From Candidatus Gastranaerophilales bacterium (lineage in GTDB: Bacteria; Cyanobacteriota; Vampirovibrionia; Gastranaerophilales; Gastranaerophilaceae), in NCBI GenBank assembly GCA_944323615.1, contig CALUTG010000003.1, positions 1-64,000 on the forward strand: 64,000 bases of DNA, read 5' to 3'. The notes under the pieces were generated by a model, which was given only the letters and a program-made list of their open reading frames with translations, ran no database searches and was not told the DNA's origin. Each line of letters begins with the position of its first letter. The first letter of the stretch is position 1. Shown here in pieces: positions 39,875 to 49,855 of the stretch. The translations under genes were made by a program, and so were the position numbers.

Positions 39875-40948
39875 ATGAATTTTTTACAACCGAAAGGATC
39901 AGTACAAAAAAATGACAACAAGGCTTTGATTGATGCTCTTGCAAAGCAAAATACTATAGCCGCACTAGACGCAGATACGCAAAAAAATGATATAAAAGAG
40001 GCTTTAAAAAATGCAACAACACAAGCTTTGCTAGAAAATATAGAGTCTCCTGTTGCAGTGCCAAAGATAACAACTCTAAAAGATGTTTTAACTTCGGATA
40101 ACAGGATGGGATCTCTGGCCGATTACATTTCTACCAACCCTGATTTTGCAGGGCTTGTTGGCGGTTTAATTGGCGGTTCAACCTGGGATAATAAAGGGGA
40201 TCAGGTATATGGCGGGGATATAATGTCACGTGAAACGGAATCCAGATTTAATAGAGACAGAGATGTTGCTCTTGCTCAACAAAAACAGCAAAACGACCTT
40301 GCCGACGGAATTTATAAAGAGTTTAATGATATGGATGTCGCACAACTGCAAAATGACTTAGCAAGAGAGAAGATGGCTCAAGATGCCGAACAGTTTAATC
40401 AGAGACTAGCCTTGGATAGGGAAAGCATGAGAATGGGGAATGCTCTTGCACAGCAGAGATTAAATGAAGCAATAAGACATAACAGAGCTATGGAGTCAGG
40501 CAACACCACTAACGGAACAAACTCTACACGAGATTTGCAAGAACTCAAAAATCAATTAGATAGTTTTTCTTCAAGTTTCGATAAAGTCGACAATCCTTAT
40601 AGATATCGTATAGCAGGAGGAGTAAGCAATAAATTAAATACTCTTAGCAATGAAGAAGCAAATTTTAATGCACAACGGACACTATTATTTAATCAAGTTG
40701 CAAGAAAATTAGGCGGTGAAAAGGGTGTTTTATCAGATCAGGATATTAAAAGAATAGATGACTCTTTGCCTAAGTTATCAGACACAAAAGCTCAAAAAAT
40801 GGCAAAAATGGAATCCATTTATAATCTTCTTGACATAAGGGCCGGTAATTCTATCGGCACATCATATAATTCAGCCAAACAAAATTCAGGCCTAAAAGTT
40901 GACAAATCAGCAATACAAGCAGAAATGAAGCGTAGAGGTTTAAAATAA
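39875..40948 (+). CDS. Ejection/internal virion protein 2
   Basis: This 357-residue protein is polar and helical, Gln/Asp/Asn-rich (RDVALAQQKQQNDLADGIYK), with a short glycine-rich part (FAGLVGGLIGGSTWDNKGD) that might insert in a membrane. It is the second of three consecutive ejection-type genes. No enzyme motif is visible. Confidence 0.6.
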   Translation: MNFLQPKGSVQKNDNKALIDALAKQNTIAALDADTQKNDIKEALKNATTQALLENIESPVAVPKITTLKDVLTSDNRMGSLADYISTNPDFAGLVGGLIGGSTWDNKGDQVYGGDIMSRETESRFNRDRDVALAQQKQQNDLADGIYKEFNDMDVAQLQNDLAREKMAQDAEQFNQRLALDRESMRMGNALAQQRLNEAIRHNRAMESGNTTNGTNSTRDLQELKNQLDSFSSSFDKVDNPYRYRIAGGVSNKLNTLSNEEANFNAQRTLLFNQVARKLGGEKGVLSDQDIKRIDDSLPKLSDTKAQKMAKMESIYNLLDIRAGNSIGTSYNSAKQNSGLKVDKSAIQAEMKRRGLK

Positions 40949-40949
40949 T

Positions 40950-42491
40950 ATGGTAGATTATTCTAAATTATCCAACAATGATTTGATAGCGTTAAGCAAT
41001 GGCGATTATAAAGCTCTTTCTGATGAGGGGTTGAAATTACTGGCTGGGAATACAGTTTTGAATAAAAAAGGCATAAATTTAACACCAAGCGGAATTGCTA
41101 ATAATATTGGAGCTACTATTGGTGCTGGATTAGCAGCCCCCATAGTCGCAGCCAAAGAAGGTAAAACTCTGAAAGAAAGTTACGATACCGCAAATAAAAG
41201 AGCTTCTCAAGCAAGGGAAAATGACAAAATCGGAAAAGTCCAAGATTTTCTAACCGATTTAGCCGTCTATGGAACTATCCCACAAATAAGAGGAACGAGT
41301 ACTCTCGGAAAAGCCGGAGCCTTTGCTGGTAATGCTGCAATTCAGGGAGGCTTGCCCGGTCTACTTGAGGGAATTAAAGCCGGAGAAAATCCACTTGCGG
41401 GTGCTGGCATGGGTACTAGTGTTGCAGCAGGTTTACAGGCAATCCCAATTATAGGAAAAGGTTTGGGAAAGGCTGCGCAGCTGGCTCCAATTGCTACAAA
41501 AACTATTGGAAGAATTAAACCGGAAACACTTAAACAGGTCGTAAAACCTAACAGTAAAGCTCTGGACTTAACGGAAGACGAAGCCCAAAGATTACTAATG
41601 AATACCACCGAGCGGGTTCAACATGATTATCAAAACTTATTAGATAAAGCCGGTGAAAAGGTTCAAGAAGCTACGTTAAGATTACCGGAAAATAGAGGAG
41701 TGCCCGCATCTACTCTTAAAAATATATTAAATGATATTTATGAGGGTTACTCCACAAGCGGAGACAAAGCTCTTAATGTTGCTTATAACAAAGCCGGTAA
41801 AATATATAATCAGATAACAGATCTTATCGATAAAGCCTCTGACCTCCAAGAGGTGGGAAACGTTAGCGCTCCAAAGCTCAATGATCTTATTAAAAATGTT
41901 AAATCTTTCAATATTAAATGGGATGACCCTAACGCCCAAACAGTAAACACAATTCTTAAACAGATTTACGGAAATTATACAAGAAGATTAAGTAATCTCT
42001 CACCGGAACTTAAAGCTGCTAATAAAGAGTTTTCAAAATTAGCAAACTTTGAAGACAACGAAGGAGTAAGAAGAATTCTACAGCCAGCCAAAGAAGGAGA
42101 TTTGGATATACCTTCCAGTGCGCTTAGAAATTACAATTCAACCATCACCAAAGGTAATTCAAACAGAAACATACAAGACCTTGAAAATATACTTGTGGAA
42201 AATGGAAGTCAGCCTTTTCTTAATGATATAGATGATGTTAACGCAGCAATGGATTTATTGAATATTAAATCAACAGGGGATTCCGCTAAAGCTAATATAT
42301 TAACAGAACTTACAAAACCTGTTTTAAAAGCAGCAAGATGGGTAAATCAAAAAGGAATTCCAGAAAAAGTTAAACAACTTAATAACAATGCTGCAGGTTT
42401 AAGAGAATTACTTTCAAGAATTACAATCCCGACTGCTTCTATGGGGGCTGCAAAAACTCTTTATGGCGGGATTAGTTATGATGAATACTAA
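40950..42491 (+). CDS. Ejection/internal virion protein 3 with hydrophobic segments
   Basis: This 513-residue protein has a small-residue hydrophobic region (about 45-80 and 105-180: IGATIGAGLAAPIVA, LAGAGMGTSVAAGLQAIPII) followed by long helices to the end. This recalls the membrane-inserting ejection proteins of podophages (P22 gp16/20, T7 gp15/16). No lytic transglycosylase motif is seen. It starts one base after the previous stop. Confidence 0.62.
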   Translation: MVDYSKLSNNDLIALSNGDYKALSDEGLKLLAGNTVLNKKGINLTPSGIANNIGATIGAGLAAPIVAAKEGKTLKESYDTANKRASQARENDKIGKVQDFLTDLAVYGTIPQIRGTSTLGKAGAFAGNAAIQGGLPGLLEGIKAGENPLAGAGMGTSVAAGLQAIPIIGKGLGKAAQLAPIATKTIGRIKPETLKQVVKPNSKALDLTEDEAQRLLMNTTERVQHDYQNLLDKAGEKVQEATLRLPENRGVPASTLKNILNDIYEGYSTSGDKALNVAYNKAGKIYNQITDLIDKASDLQEVGNVSAPKLNDLIKNVKSFNIKWDDPNAQTVNTILKQIYGNYTRRLSNLSPELKAANKEFSKLANFEDNEGVRRILQPAKEGDLDIPSSALRNYNSTITKGNSNRNIQDLENILVENGSQPFLNDIDDVNAAMDLLNIKSTGDSAKANILTELTKPVLKAARWVNQKGIPEKVKQLNNNAAGLRELLSRITIPTASMGAAKTLYGGISYDEY

Positions 42492-42509
42492 TAAATAGGA
42501 GGATATAAT

Positions 42510-43499
42510 ATGGCATTGCCTAGTATTTCTGACCTTAAATTATGGGTCGGGACTTTGTTTACCAAAGATGATTGGGATTTTAATTTTACGAAAATAGTAT
42601 CTTGGTTTTCGGATGGAAGCGCCGATTTGGTCGTAAATTCAATAAGGGCAACAAACGGTATTGATCTTGACGGCTCTCAATTAACCAATATTGGAACGGC
42701 AACCAGCGGTTCTTCCGCGATTAATCTTGACCAAGCTCAAACCCTTTTGAATAGAACAAGTTACTATTATCCGTTTTCTGTTGCATCAGGAAGGGTTAAC
42801 AGCAGCGGTAACAGTGCTTTCTTACAGAAAGATTCCGATACACAAGTTACGGTGCTTGCAGGGAATACTAATCCTGACTTAGTAGTGATTCAGTCTGATG
42901 GAACCGTAGAAAGTATTACATCTAATTATATTCTCACTGTTGAAACTGCAGATGGAACATATAATATTGTTAAGGAAAAAGAAGGCAGCCCGATTATTAC
43001 ATCTGGGGAGGTTACAATAGGAAAAACGTTTCCTGATTCGCCTAATGCGGGTGATTATTTCCTTGATAATTCAATTGTTCCATTTGTCGGGTATAAATAC
43101 AATGCCGAAGGCGGTTGGGTAAATACTCCTTTTTGTCACCTTGGCTATGTTACTAAAACTTCTGGCAATGCTACAGTATATCCATTTGATTATAATAATA
43201 ACCGCTTTGATTTAAATGTTTATAATTCAGGAATCATGCTTCCTGATTGGAATAGTTGTATAGCAATAGCAAGACCCTCAGATTACACAGTTCCAAGTGA
43301 GGGGTATATTTTAATGTGTCCACAAGCTCAAGGTTCAGGTAATTTGATAGTTAATGGAATAACACTTACTTTCAAATACAGAGGTCATGAAAATGACAAT
43401 GCTTCTCAATTAGTACCATTCCCTATGAAAAAAGGAGACATTGTAACTTGTACATGCAATATAAATCAAACTTATTTTTTACCTGCAGTAAGAATATAG
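42510..43499 (+). CDS. Tail fibre/appendage protein
   Basis: This 329-residue protein has an N-terminal part typical of fibre anchors (LKLWVGTLFTKDDWDFNFTK, ATNGIDLDGSQLTNIGTATS) and a strand-rich body; its last 100 residues resemble a jelly-roll (GYILMCPQAQGSGNLIVNG...). It starts the fibre cassette, before a putative chaperone gene. The receptor is unknown. Confidence 0.7.
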   Translation: MALPSISDLKLWVGTLFTKDDWDFNFTKIVSWFSDGSADLVVNSIRATNGIDLDGSQLTNIGTATSGSSAINLDQAQTLLNRTSYYYPFSVASGRVNSSGNSAFLQKDSDTQVTVLAGNTNPDLVVIQSDGTVESITSNYILTVETADGTYNIVKEKEGSPIITSGEVTIGKTFPDSPNAGDYFLDNSIVPFVGYKYNAEGGWVNTPFCHLGYVTKTSGNATVYPFDYNNNRFDLNVYNSGIMLPDWNSCIAIARPSDYTVPSEGYILMCPQAQGSGNLIVNGITLTFKYRGHENDNASQLVPFPMKKGDIVTCTCNINQTYFLPAVRI

Positions 43500-43521
43500 A
43501 TTTTTTAGAATAGGAGTTTTT

Positions 43522-43995
43522 ATGATTAAATACGCAAAAATTGTTGATGAAATAACTGGGCTATGTGAAGTTGGGCTAGGAACTAATAACAAGTTTTACC
43601 AGTCAGTAGGGATGACCCAAATGGATGTACAACAATCAGATATAGATGAGAATTGGTACTTAACCGTTAAATGCCCTATGAAAACAGATGAACAGAAGGC
43701 ACAAGAAGAAGCTCAAAGGATAGCTATGCTTTCTCTAACCAGAGGTGATGTGTTTAGAGCTGTTGTAAAATCCAAAGGTGTTACTAAGGCTGAAATTAAA
43801 ACTTTAATTGAAGCTATGCCGACTACTACTGATGAAGAAAAACTCGCTAAGGAGCTTGCATTAATTGATTTTGAAGATTCTTTAAACTTCTATAGAGGGA
43901 ATCCTCTTATTGACACTATCGGCGCTGCTCTTGGATACACAAAAGAAGAGTTAGATTATTTATTTGAACATGGAGAATTTGCAAATGACCTGTAA
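43522..43995 (+). CDS. Tail-fibre-associated protein, paralogue 1
   Basis: This 157-residue protein has a strand-rich start and a helical end. The phrases RIAMLSLTRGDVFRAVVKSKG and NFYRGNPLIDTIGAALGYT reappear with changes in the gene at 46860. Short proteins with this end follow fibre genes in many gut phages and are often called fibre assembly proteins. Role inferred. Confidence 0.6.
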   Translation: MIKYAKIVDEITGLCEVGLGTNNKFYQSVGMTQMDVQQSDIDENWYLTVKCPMKTDEQKAQEEAQRIAMLSLTRGDVFRAVVKSKGVTKAEIKTLIEAMPTTTDEEKLAKELALIDFEDSLNFYRGNPLIDTIGAALGYTKEELDYLFEHGEFANDL

Positions 43996-44359
43996 CTGTC
44001 TTTGCCCTGAATCTACAATCCTTTGTACGCAGGGTACATCACTGAGTATAACATTTAATTTCGATACAGATATCAGCACTTTTAAAAGTGCTGATTTTGT
44101 TATACGCAAAAATTTTACACAAGAGCCGGTAATTATAAAAACGGTTGAAAATGTAGGAACCTCTTCAATTACAATAAATTTAACCCCTGAAGATACACGC
44201 CTTTTGAACGACTTTAAAAATGGAGAAAATCAAGCTTCCTATATTTGGGGATTTGATTTGGTTGATGAGGGGGCTAATGTGCGAATTAATGTCTTTCCAC
44301 AAACAGGTGCTCCTGCACCTCTTTTTATTGTCTACAGACACGTTGCGGAGGTTCAATAA
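43985..44359 (+). CDS. Small strand-rich phage protein
   Basis: This 124-residue protein begins [17 protein letters not shown], then has an immunoglobulin-like strand pattern ([20 protein letters not shown] and so on). The ATG at 43985 is preferred because GGAG lies nine bases before it; a longer frame opens at 43964. It overlaps paralogue 1 by 11 bases and the tail spike start by one. Possibly a fibre adaptor or head fibre. No family recognised. Confidence 0.6.
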   Translation: MTCNCLCPESTILCTQGTSLSITFNFDTDISTFKSADFVIRKNFTQEPVIIKTVENVGTSSITINLTPEDTRLLNDFKNGENQASYIWGFDLVDEGANVRINVFPQTGAPAPLFIVYRHVAEVQ

Positions 44360-46860
44360 TGAGCGAAAATAGAGTTATCAATTGCAGACTTAATGAAAAT
44401 AAGAATCTTTCCGCCAGCATCAGTTATTCAAATAGTATAACAGGTTCTTTGGCTGAGCGGGGACCTCAAGGTCCTAAAGGAGACCCCGGAAAAGATGCCG
44501 ATATCATTTCTGTTACAGCTACGGTTGATAATACGGTCGGAACCCCTTCTGTTATCGCGACATTAGGTGGGATACCAACAGAGCGCACGATAGATTTTGC
44601 TTTTTCTAATCTTAAGGGCGAAAAGGGAGATAAAGGGGATACGGGAAATAATGAATGGGGAAGTATAACTGGCAACATTGAAAATCAAACAGATTTAATA
44701 AACTTGTTAGATAACATTGAAGGTTCTCTTAGTGCGATGATAGGGGGTAAACTTGATACTGACCTCTCCAACATTACCGAAGCAGGGAAAGAGGTTATTA
44801 AGGAAAATTCCGGCGGCTCCGGTCTTGAAGTAGGCGACGTTGCTTTCACGCAGGGAACAATAGATGAATCTAAAGGGTTACGCAGGGTATTAAATGGTTC
44901 TGTAGTTACCCAAAATTCAAATACTCAAGGATTTTTTAATTGGTTCACAACTTCTGTTGCCCAGAACCCTGATATGGCAACCACAGAATCTGGATGGCAG
45001 TCAGAAAATACTGCAAACGGAATGTGCGGTAAGTTTGTTTACACAGCCGGTACGGATTCAGAGGCAGCAACTTTAAGGATTCCGAATTATCCTAAGTATT
45101 TTATAGGGAATATAGCTGCTACTGCTCCGGTTGTGGGTAATGGAATTGCTATAGGGTTGACTGATGGAACAAGCAACGCATCTTTGGTTGAATATAATGA
45201 AACAATTTGTACTAGAAATGCTTATGGTTCAAATGTTGGTACTGTTACCTCACAAACTACTTTATTAGTTAATAATGCTACGGTAGGTTTAACAACCGAC
45301 CCTGAAAAATCAGGACTTGAAGCAAACATCCCGGCTCCTTATAAAATTGCAGGAACATACTTTATCCAGATAGCAACAGGTCAGGAGACAGAGGTAAATA
45401 TTACAAATGAAATTGAATTGAATAATCCATATACTTTATTTGATTCTAAGTACACAGAAGCACCTTTGTATAATATTAGTTGGGCAAGAGGAGGAAGGAT
45501 ATATCCTAAGAGTGTATATACTTCAGCTTATGAGGCTTTAGTAATTGAGAATAATCCAGAGATTGAAGCAGGTATGAGTATTACCTTACCGTCCGGCGGA
45601 AGTTATGTAAAAAGAGGTTTGTCTGTCAAATCTATCGGAGAATCTATTACCCCTGCTATAACCGCTACATCCGGTTGGAGTAATGTTAATAATGCATTTG
45701 ATAATAATATGGAAACATATGCTTCATGTGGTACTGCTACAGATTATATTGAAGTAACTTATTCTCAACCTGTAATAGTTAATGGATTCACTGCTTATGG
45801 ACAGTGGATTTCAAATATTGCAAGAAGCTGTAACCTTGCTGTATTTTCAGTGGACGAAGAAGGAACAGAAACACTACTGGGTAACGGTACGGGGGCAGAT
45901 GGTTCTTCAAAATATATTACAGGTGCGACATTTACCCCTGTGCAGGTGAACAGGCTGCGATTCAAGCTTATAGATGGAGATGTAGAAAATCGCCCGCCAA
46001 CAACTGAGTACCCAACAAGAATTCTGGAACTTTATATCCAGCTGACTGATGAGGATATAACTGACTACGACTTTGTAATCAATACTACAGAAGAAACATT
46101 CAGGCTGCCGTTGCTGGACGGGAGTGAAAATCTACCTGGTGACAAATATGACAATATATCATTCCCAGCAAATGAGTCTATTTACACTGCACCGGCAAAT
46201 GGATGGTTAAATTTAGGAAGATATTCCACAGCAAATAACCAATATATACAACTAAATGCTACAGGAGTAGATTTAACTGAGAAAAATATGCTTTTTGTAG
46301 ATAATAATGCTCCAAATACAATGGTTGCTGCAAGTGATCTTTTTTTGTTAAGAGGGCAACAAGTTATTGTTTATTACAATGCTGCTGGGGATATAGTAGC
46401 CTCCCGTTTTGTATACGCAAAAGGTAACGGCTCACTCTATTTTTACGTAGGCGAAACGGTTCAGAACGCAAACCTTATTAATGCAGGAAGGATTGCGGAA
46501 CAGATAAGTAATTGTTATCAAAGAACAGATTCAGATAATTCTTTATTAGCCGGTTTGGGTATGCCGTCAAATAACTGTATAAACCTAAGTTTAGGAGAAA
46601 GTCAAACAGAATATACTGCTCCTGGTGCTGGATGGGTTAATGTTCTTATGTCTGCCACAAGTACAAGAGCTTTTCTTTCAGGTGGTTCATATGTTGCAGA
46701 TGATAAATACGTAAGTTGGCACAGTAATACAAATGGAGGCAGACCTAATATGGCAATAAGTTTTCCTGTTAGAAAGGGGCAAAAATTTACCCTAACCTAT
46801 AGTGCCGCAACTTTAATACGGTTTATTTTCGTCTATGCACAGGGAGAGGAGGTAATATAA
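44359..46860 (+). CDS. Tail spike/fibre with collagen-like and discoidin-like parts
   Basis: This 833-residue fibre protein is probably the main receptor-binding protein. Two collagen-like stretches ([13 protein letters not shown] near residue 35 and [10 protein letters not shown] near 92) flank a strand domain. The middle (about 430-560) fits an F5/8-type-C (discoidin) fold: [20 protein letters not shown] to [11 protein letters not shown] and [10 protein letters not shown]. The C-terminal 200 residues contain two similar jelly-roll-like units, [15 protein letters not shown] and [15 protein letters not shown]. These mark carbohydrate or surface-protein binding. Confidence 0.78.
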   Translation: MSENRVINCRLNENKNLSASISYSNSITGSLAERGPQGPKGDPGKDADIISVTATVDNTVGTPSVIATLGGIPTERTIDFAFSNLKGEKGDKGDTGNNEWGSITGNIENQTDLINLLDNIEGSLSAMIGGKLDTDLSNITEAGKEVIKENSGGSGLEVGDVAFTQGTIDESKGLRRVLNGSVVTQNSNTQGFFNWFTTSVAQNPDMATTESGWQSENTANGMCGKFVYTAGTDSEAATLRIPNYPKYFIGNIAATAPVVGNGIAIGLTDGTSNASLVEYNETICTRNAYGSNVGTVTSQTTLLVNNATVGLTTDPEKSGLEANIPAPYKIAGTYFIQIATGQETEVNITNEIELNNPYTLFDSKYTEAPLYNISWARGGRIYPKSVYTSAYEALVIENNPEIEAGMSITLPSGGSYVKRGLSVKSIGESITPAITATSGWSNVNNAFDNNMETYASCGTATDYIEVTYSQPVIVNGFTAYGQWISNIARSCNLAVFSVDEEGTETLLGNGTGADGSSKYITGATFTPVQVNRLRFKLIDGDVENRPPTTEYPTRILELYIQLTDEDITDYDFVINTTEETFRLPLLDGSENLPGDKYDNISFPANESIYTAPANGWLNLGRYSTANNQYIQLNATGVDLTEKNMLFVDNNAPNTMVAASDLFLLRGQQVIVYYNAAGDIVASRFVYAKGNGSLYFYVGETVQNANLINAGRIAEQISNCYQRTDSDNSLLAGLGMPSNNCINLSLGESQTEYTAPGAGWVNVLMSATSTRAFLSGGSYVADDKYVSWHSNTNGGRPNMAISFPVRKGQKFTLTYSAATLIRFIFVYAQGEEVI

Positions 46861-47576
46861 TGTTTTATATAGAAAAAGAAAATCAAATAGTTTTGTTTGA
46901 CGAGGATAAACAGAAGTTACAAGACACGTTACTTTTTATGCCTCAATATCAGGGTTTGGAAATAAAAGAGACTGAAAGACCTATCATTGATTTTCAGTTT
47001 GCGGATACGGAAGAATACCAACAGGAGCAAGCACAGAAGGAAGCGGAGCGGATTGCAATGCTTAATCTGACAGCAGCAGACGTTGAGCGAGCTATCTACA
47101 AGGCTAAAGGAATAGACTTTGAAGACATTGTAGCGACTCTTGAATCAACACAGCCTGCGGGATTGGATATCAAAGCTTTAAAGATTGAACTCAAAGCAAA
47201 TAACTTCTACAGAGGAAATCCATACATAGATGCAGTGGGAACAATCTTGGGGTTAACCACGGAACAGCTAAACAGATTCTTTGATACCAACGATTACAGG
47301 TACTTGACCACAGTAACCTTAACGATTAACCCGACCCCTGCGGATGCCGTTGTTTTAATCAACGGAAAGGCGCAGGAAAGCGTTACAGTGCCTTACGGAG
47401 ATACGGTGAATTACTCGGTAGCTAAAAAAGGCTATTTAACTCACTTAGGTGGCGGCATACTCACAGAGGATAAAACGATTGATGTTGAGCTGGTGGAGGA
47501 GGTTGTTGAACCGGAGCCGCCGATTGAGGAAACAGACGAGGTAGAAAATGCGGATACAACCGACACTGAATCTTAA
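46860..47576 (+). CDS. Tail-fibre-associated protein with PEGA domain, paralogue 2
   Basis: This 238-residue protein has the same core as the 43522 gene (RIAMLNLTAADVERAIYKAKG and NFYRGNPYIDAVGTILGLT) but adds a C-terminal PEGA-type domain (TLTINPTPADAVVLINGKAQ, YGDTVNYSVAKKGYLTHLGG) and an acidic, proline-rich end. PEGA domains bind surface structures. It overlaps the spike by one base and the HNH gene by 29. Confidence 0.65.
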   Translation: MFYIEKENQIVLFDEDKQKLQDTLLFMPQYQGLEIKETERPIIDFQFADTEEYQQEQAQKEAERIAMLNLTAADVERAIYKAKGIDFEDIVATLESTQPAGLDIKALKIELKANNFYRGNPYIDAVGTILGLTTEQLNRFFDTNDYRYLTTVTLTINPTPADAVVLINGKAQESVTVPYGDTVNYSVAKKGYLTHLGGGILTEDKTIDVELVEEVVEPEPPIEETDEVENADTTDTES

Positions 47577-47913
47577 CTTTGGCTACAAATGGAATGTTAA
47601 AAGCGCATTCAAAAAAGGGAAGCTTCCCTCTGTAAAAGTAGACGCTTCGGAGAGGAAACTCACCGCAGATAATGCAACGGTAGACCACATAATCCCGCAC
47701 AGCAAGGGAGGAAGAACCCGCGCAGAAAACCTTATGATTGCCACAAAAGAGTTCAATAACCTTCGGGGGGATAAACCGCTTACGGACTTTGTGACGGCAA
47801 AGGGGCTTGCAAGATACTTAAAACAGTTTGCAGACGTGATTCTGCCAGATTTTAACGGGAATGAGTATATAAAAGCAGTACTAAAAACAATAGGAGGATT
47901 ACAGAATGGATGA
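47548..47913 (+). CDS. HNH endonuclease
   Basis: This 121-residue nuclease has the HNH core VDHIIPHSKGGRTRAENLMI (His-His pair and the Asn) and FNNLRGDKPLTDF. The usual Cys2-Cys2 zinc pairs are missing, so it is a compact variant. In many phages an HNH near terminase helps packaging; here it lies far downstream, beyond the fibre genes. GAGG lies six bases before the ATG. Confidence 0.82.
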   Translation: MRIQPTLNLNFGYKWNVKSAFKKGKLPSVKVDASERKLTADNATVDHIIPHSKGGRTRAENLMIATKEFNNLRGDKPLTDFVTAKGLARYLKQFADVILPDFNGNEYIKAVLKTIGGLQNG

Positions 47914-48130
47914 AACAAAAAAAGATGAAATCTTAGAAGATTTGAAAACAGAAGGCTTAGAGCTTGCAGAGGATGTGACCATAGAAGCAATTGAACATGT
48001 TTTCAGCTTTGCTAACAAGGCAATTAACAAATGCGGTAATGCCTGGTTAATAATGACATTGCCTATCTTAGACAAAGTAAAAGAATTCTTGTTAGAATCA
48101 GCAGACAAAATCGACGGGGTAACTGAATAA
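47906..48130 (+). CDS. Small acidic phage protein, unknown
   Basis: This 74-residue protein has an acidic helical start and a hydrophobic middle (HVFSFANKAINKCGNAWLIMTLPIL) long enough for one membrane helix. It belongs to the lysis cassette by position and might be a small holin or antiholin. No family recognised. Confidence 0.5.
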   Translation: MDETKKDEILEDLKTEGLELAEDVTIEAIEHVFSFANKAINKCGNAWLIMTLPILDKVKEFLLESADKIDGVTE

Positions 48131-48378
48131 TGCCGTTTGATGTTGCAGCGGCAATTGAAAAGCTTGCGGAAGCTGTTAATAGCGGCTTCCGCTATGCCGA
48201 AGAATCAAGAGAAAGACAGTCGGAGTCGGAAGTAATCAAAACAAACAAGCGCTACCGTAAAGCAATTGACGCGGCGGAAAGATTAATAATTATGATGTAT
48301 CCGACCTTTAAACCTGATGATGAAAAGCTTGAAAAACGTTTTGCTAAAGCTCTTAAAGAATTTCTGGAGAATAATTAA
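48130..48378 (+). CDS. Small charged phage protein, unknown
   Basis: This 82-residue protein is helical and basic/acidic in alternation (RQSESEVIKTNKRYRKAIDA), starting MPFDVAAAIEKLAEAVNSG. Similar short proteins lie before lysis genes in other phages. One-base overlap with the previous gene. Confidence 0.5.
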   Translation: MPFDVAAAIEKLAEAVNSGFRYAEESRERQSESEVIKTNKRYRKAIDAAERLIIMMYPTFKPDDEKLEKRFAKALKEFLENN

Positions 48379-48783
48379 ATGGAACTCGGATACAACTTTG
48401 ACCACGAAATAGAATACAACTACAAGGACAGGAAAAAGCCTTTCAGAATCAGACAGGGTGTTGTTGTGTCGTTTAAGCAAGGGGTGAAATCCCGCCCGTT
48501 TATGATTCCTAAGGGGTTTACGTCTGACGGGTGCTCGATTCCTAAAGGGCTCCGTTTCTTGCTGGGATGTCCGCATACACCTGAATACGTACCGGCTTCC
48601 ATTATTCACGATTATTTACTTGAGAATCCAGACATCGTACGCTATGACAGAAAAACAGCGAGTACAATATTTTTCCACGCTCTGTTAAAAGAGGGTGTAT
48701 GTCCGGTTACTGCGGTAATAATGTTTCTTGCGGTGGATATCTGGCAGTGGGTTAAGAATCTCTGGACGAGGGTTTGGGTATGA
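48379..48783 (+). CDS. DUF1353-family phage protein
   Basis: This 134-residue protein fits DUF1353: IPKGFTSDGCSIPKGLRFLLG, then IIHDYLLENP and FFHALLKEGVCPVTAVIMFLAV. The family is common next to phage lysis genes and has conserved Asp, Cys and His, suggesting a peptidase-like or amidase-like site that has never been tested. It may help breach the wall or the outer membrane. Confidence 0.8.
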   Translation: MELGYNFDHEIEYNYKDRKKPFRIRQGVVVSFKQGVKSRPFMIPKGFTSDGCSIPKGLRFLLGCPHTPEYVPASIIHDYLLENPDIVRYDRKTASTIFFHALLKEGVCPVTAVIMFLAVDIWQWVKNLWTRVWV

Positions 48784-49136
48784 CAGAAGAAAGACCGGTA
48801 CAAGCAAAAGAATGCTTTGAACATCATATGCTGCTTAAAGGACAGCTTGACAGGATTAATAAGTTTCTTTTCGGCGACCCTGACCATCCGGATGATTTAT
48901 CGGTGACGGCTAAGGTTAACTTGATGTTCAACGTCCTGCTGGAGATTAAACGCTGGGCTATTGGTGCGGTATTCACCTTTGCCGGATGTCTTATTTTCTT
49001 AGGTTCGCATTTCGCCAAAATGGATAACATCGCTGAAAAACTTGATACTCACATAAGGCAGACAGATGCAGCAATCCAGAATCTTGAACAACGACTTTTG
49101 AACGTGGAAGAAATTGTATACAAAAGGGGTAAATGA
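48780..49136 (+). CDS. Holin-like membrane protein
   Basis: This 118-residue protein has one central membrane helix (WAIGAVFTFAGCLIFLGSHF, about 60-80), a long cytoplasmic start with ECFEHHMLLKGQLDRINK, and a coiled-coil end. This is the layout of phage holins or spanin-like proteins next to an endolysin. The ATG at 48780 overlaps the previous stop by ATGA and has GAGGG at the right distance. Confidence 0.6.
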   Translation: MTEERPVQAKECFEHHMLLKGQLDRINKFLFGDPDHPDDLSVTAKVNLMFNVLLEIKRWAIGAVFTFAGCLIFLGSHFAKMDNIAEKLDTHIRQTDAAIQNLEQRLLNVEEIVYKRGK

Positions 49137-49189
49137 AAACTTGAAAGCTTACGTACCACTAGTCCGCATGTTGAAAAAGGGGGTAAACT

Positions 49190-49582
49190 ATGCTTAATTT
49201 CACAATATCAGAACTTGTTAAATCAGACACGGCAGAAAAACAGGGAATAAACAACACCCCGGATATTAACTCACTGGATAACCTCCTTGAGCTTATATTC
49301 TACGTTTTGCAGCCTTTAAGAGATAAACTCGGTAAACCGATGATTATAACCTCCGGATTCCGATCAAAGAAAGTCAATGAACTTGTGGGAGGGGTGGATC
49401 CCTCCCAGCACCTTTACGGTCAAGCTTGTGACTTTGTAGTCAATGGAATGACTCCGGCGCAGGTCGTTGAGTTTGTGAAGAATTCCGGTATAGAATTTGA
49501 TCAGCTAATCAATGAATACAACCAATGGACTCACATCTCTTTCAACAAAGGACATAACAGAAAGCAAGTATTAAAGTATTAA
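49190..49582 (+). CDS. Endolysin: M15-family D,D-peptidase
   Basis: This 130-residue peptidase cuts peptidoglycan cross-bridges at the end of infection. It matches M15A: MIITSGFRSKKVNELVGG, the zinc ligands in SQHLYGQACDF (His and Asp), the catalytic Glu/Asp in FDQLINEYNQW, and the second zinc His in WTHISF. Length is typical for phage M15 enzymes. It is the last gene of the late operon. No signal peptide, so a holin is needed. Confidence 0.88.
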   Translation: MLNFTISELVKSDTAEKQGINNTPDINSLDNLLELIFYVLQPLRDKLGKPMIITSGFRSKKVNELVGGVDPSQHLYGQACDFVVNGMTPAQVVEFVKNSGIEFDQLINEYNQWTHISFNKGHNRKQVLKY

Positions 49583-49620
49583 ATCTCTTTTCATACTCTC
49601 TCTTAATAACACACTATCAG

Positions 49621-49670
49621 CCCTCGCTTCGTAGTAGACCTTACACTGCTACGGGGCGGGGGTTTTGTTT
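49621..49670 (+). terminator. Late operon terminator
   Basis: CCCTCGCTTCGTAG pairs with CTACGGGGCGGGGG using several G-T pairs, and four T, then GTTTTG follow. It ends the late transcript before attR. Confidence 0.8.
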
Positions 49671-49743
49671 TGTTAAAAAAATTACACAAAAAAATCCCCC
49701 TCCGGCTTGGAGGAGATAGTATTAGGAAAGTATGAAAAATCTG

Positions 49744-49798
49744 TGTGTAATCTGTGTGTAATTTTTATACTTTTTCACACAATTAGTATTTTATTCAA
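49744..49798. other. Candidate integrase arm sites, right
   Basis: 49744-49766 matches 14987-15009 (22 of 23, same orientation), and TTAGTATTTTATTCAA at 49783-49798 is the exact inverse of 15013-15028. These lie just inside attR. Confidence 0.6.
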
Positions 49799-49855
49799 GA
49801 TGTCAAAAATCCCAATAAATCAAGGTTTTTTAGTTATATAAAATGCATTAATTAA

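Noticed and set aside
39229-42491. A tape-measure protein split over three genes
   Set aside because: Each gene has its own ribosome site and the hydrophobic/polar layout matches ejection proteins; there is no long coiled coil and no tail-tube or sheath gene.
42510-47576. A diversity-generating retroelement acting on the tail genes
   Set aside because: No reverse transcriptase gene, accessory avd gene or adenine-biased template/variable repeat pair was seen anywhere in the prophage.
47583-48602. Several leftward frames over the HNH and DUF1353 genes
   Set aside because: Antisense shadows; the sense genes have family matches and ribosome sites.
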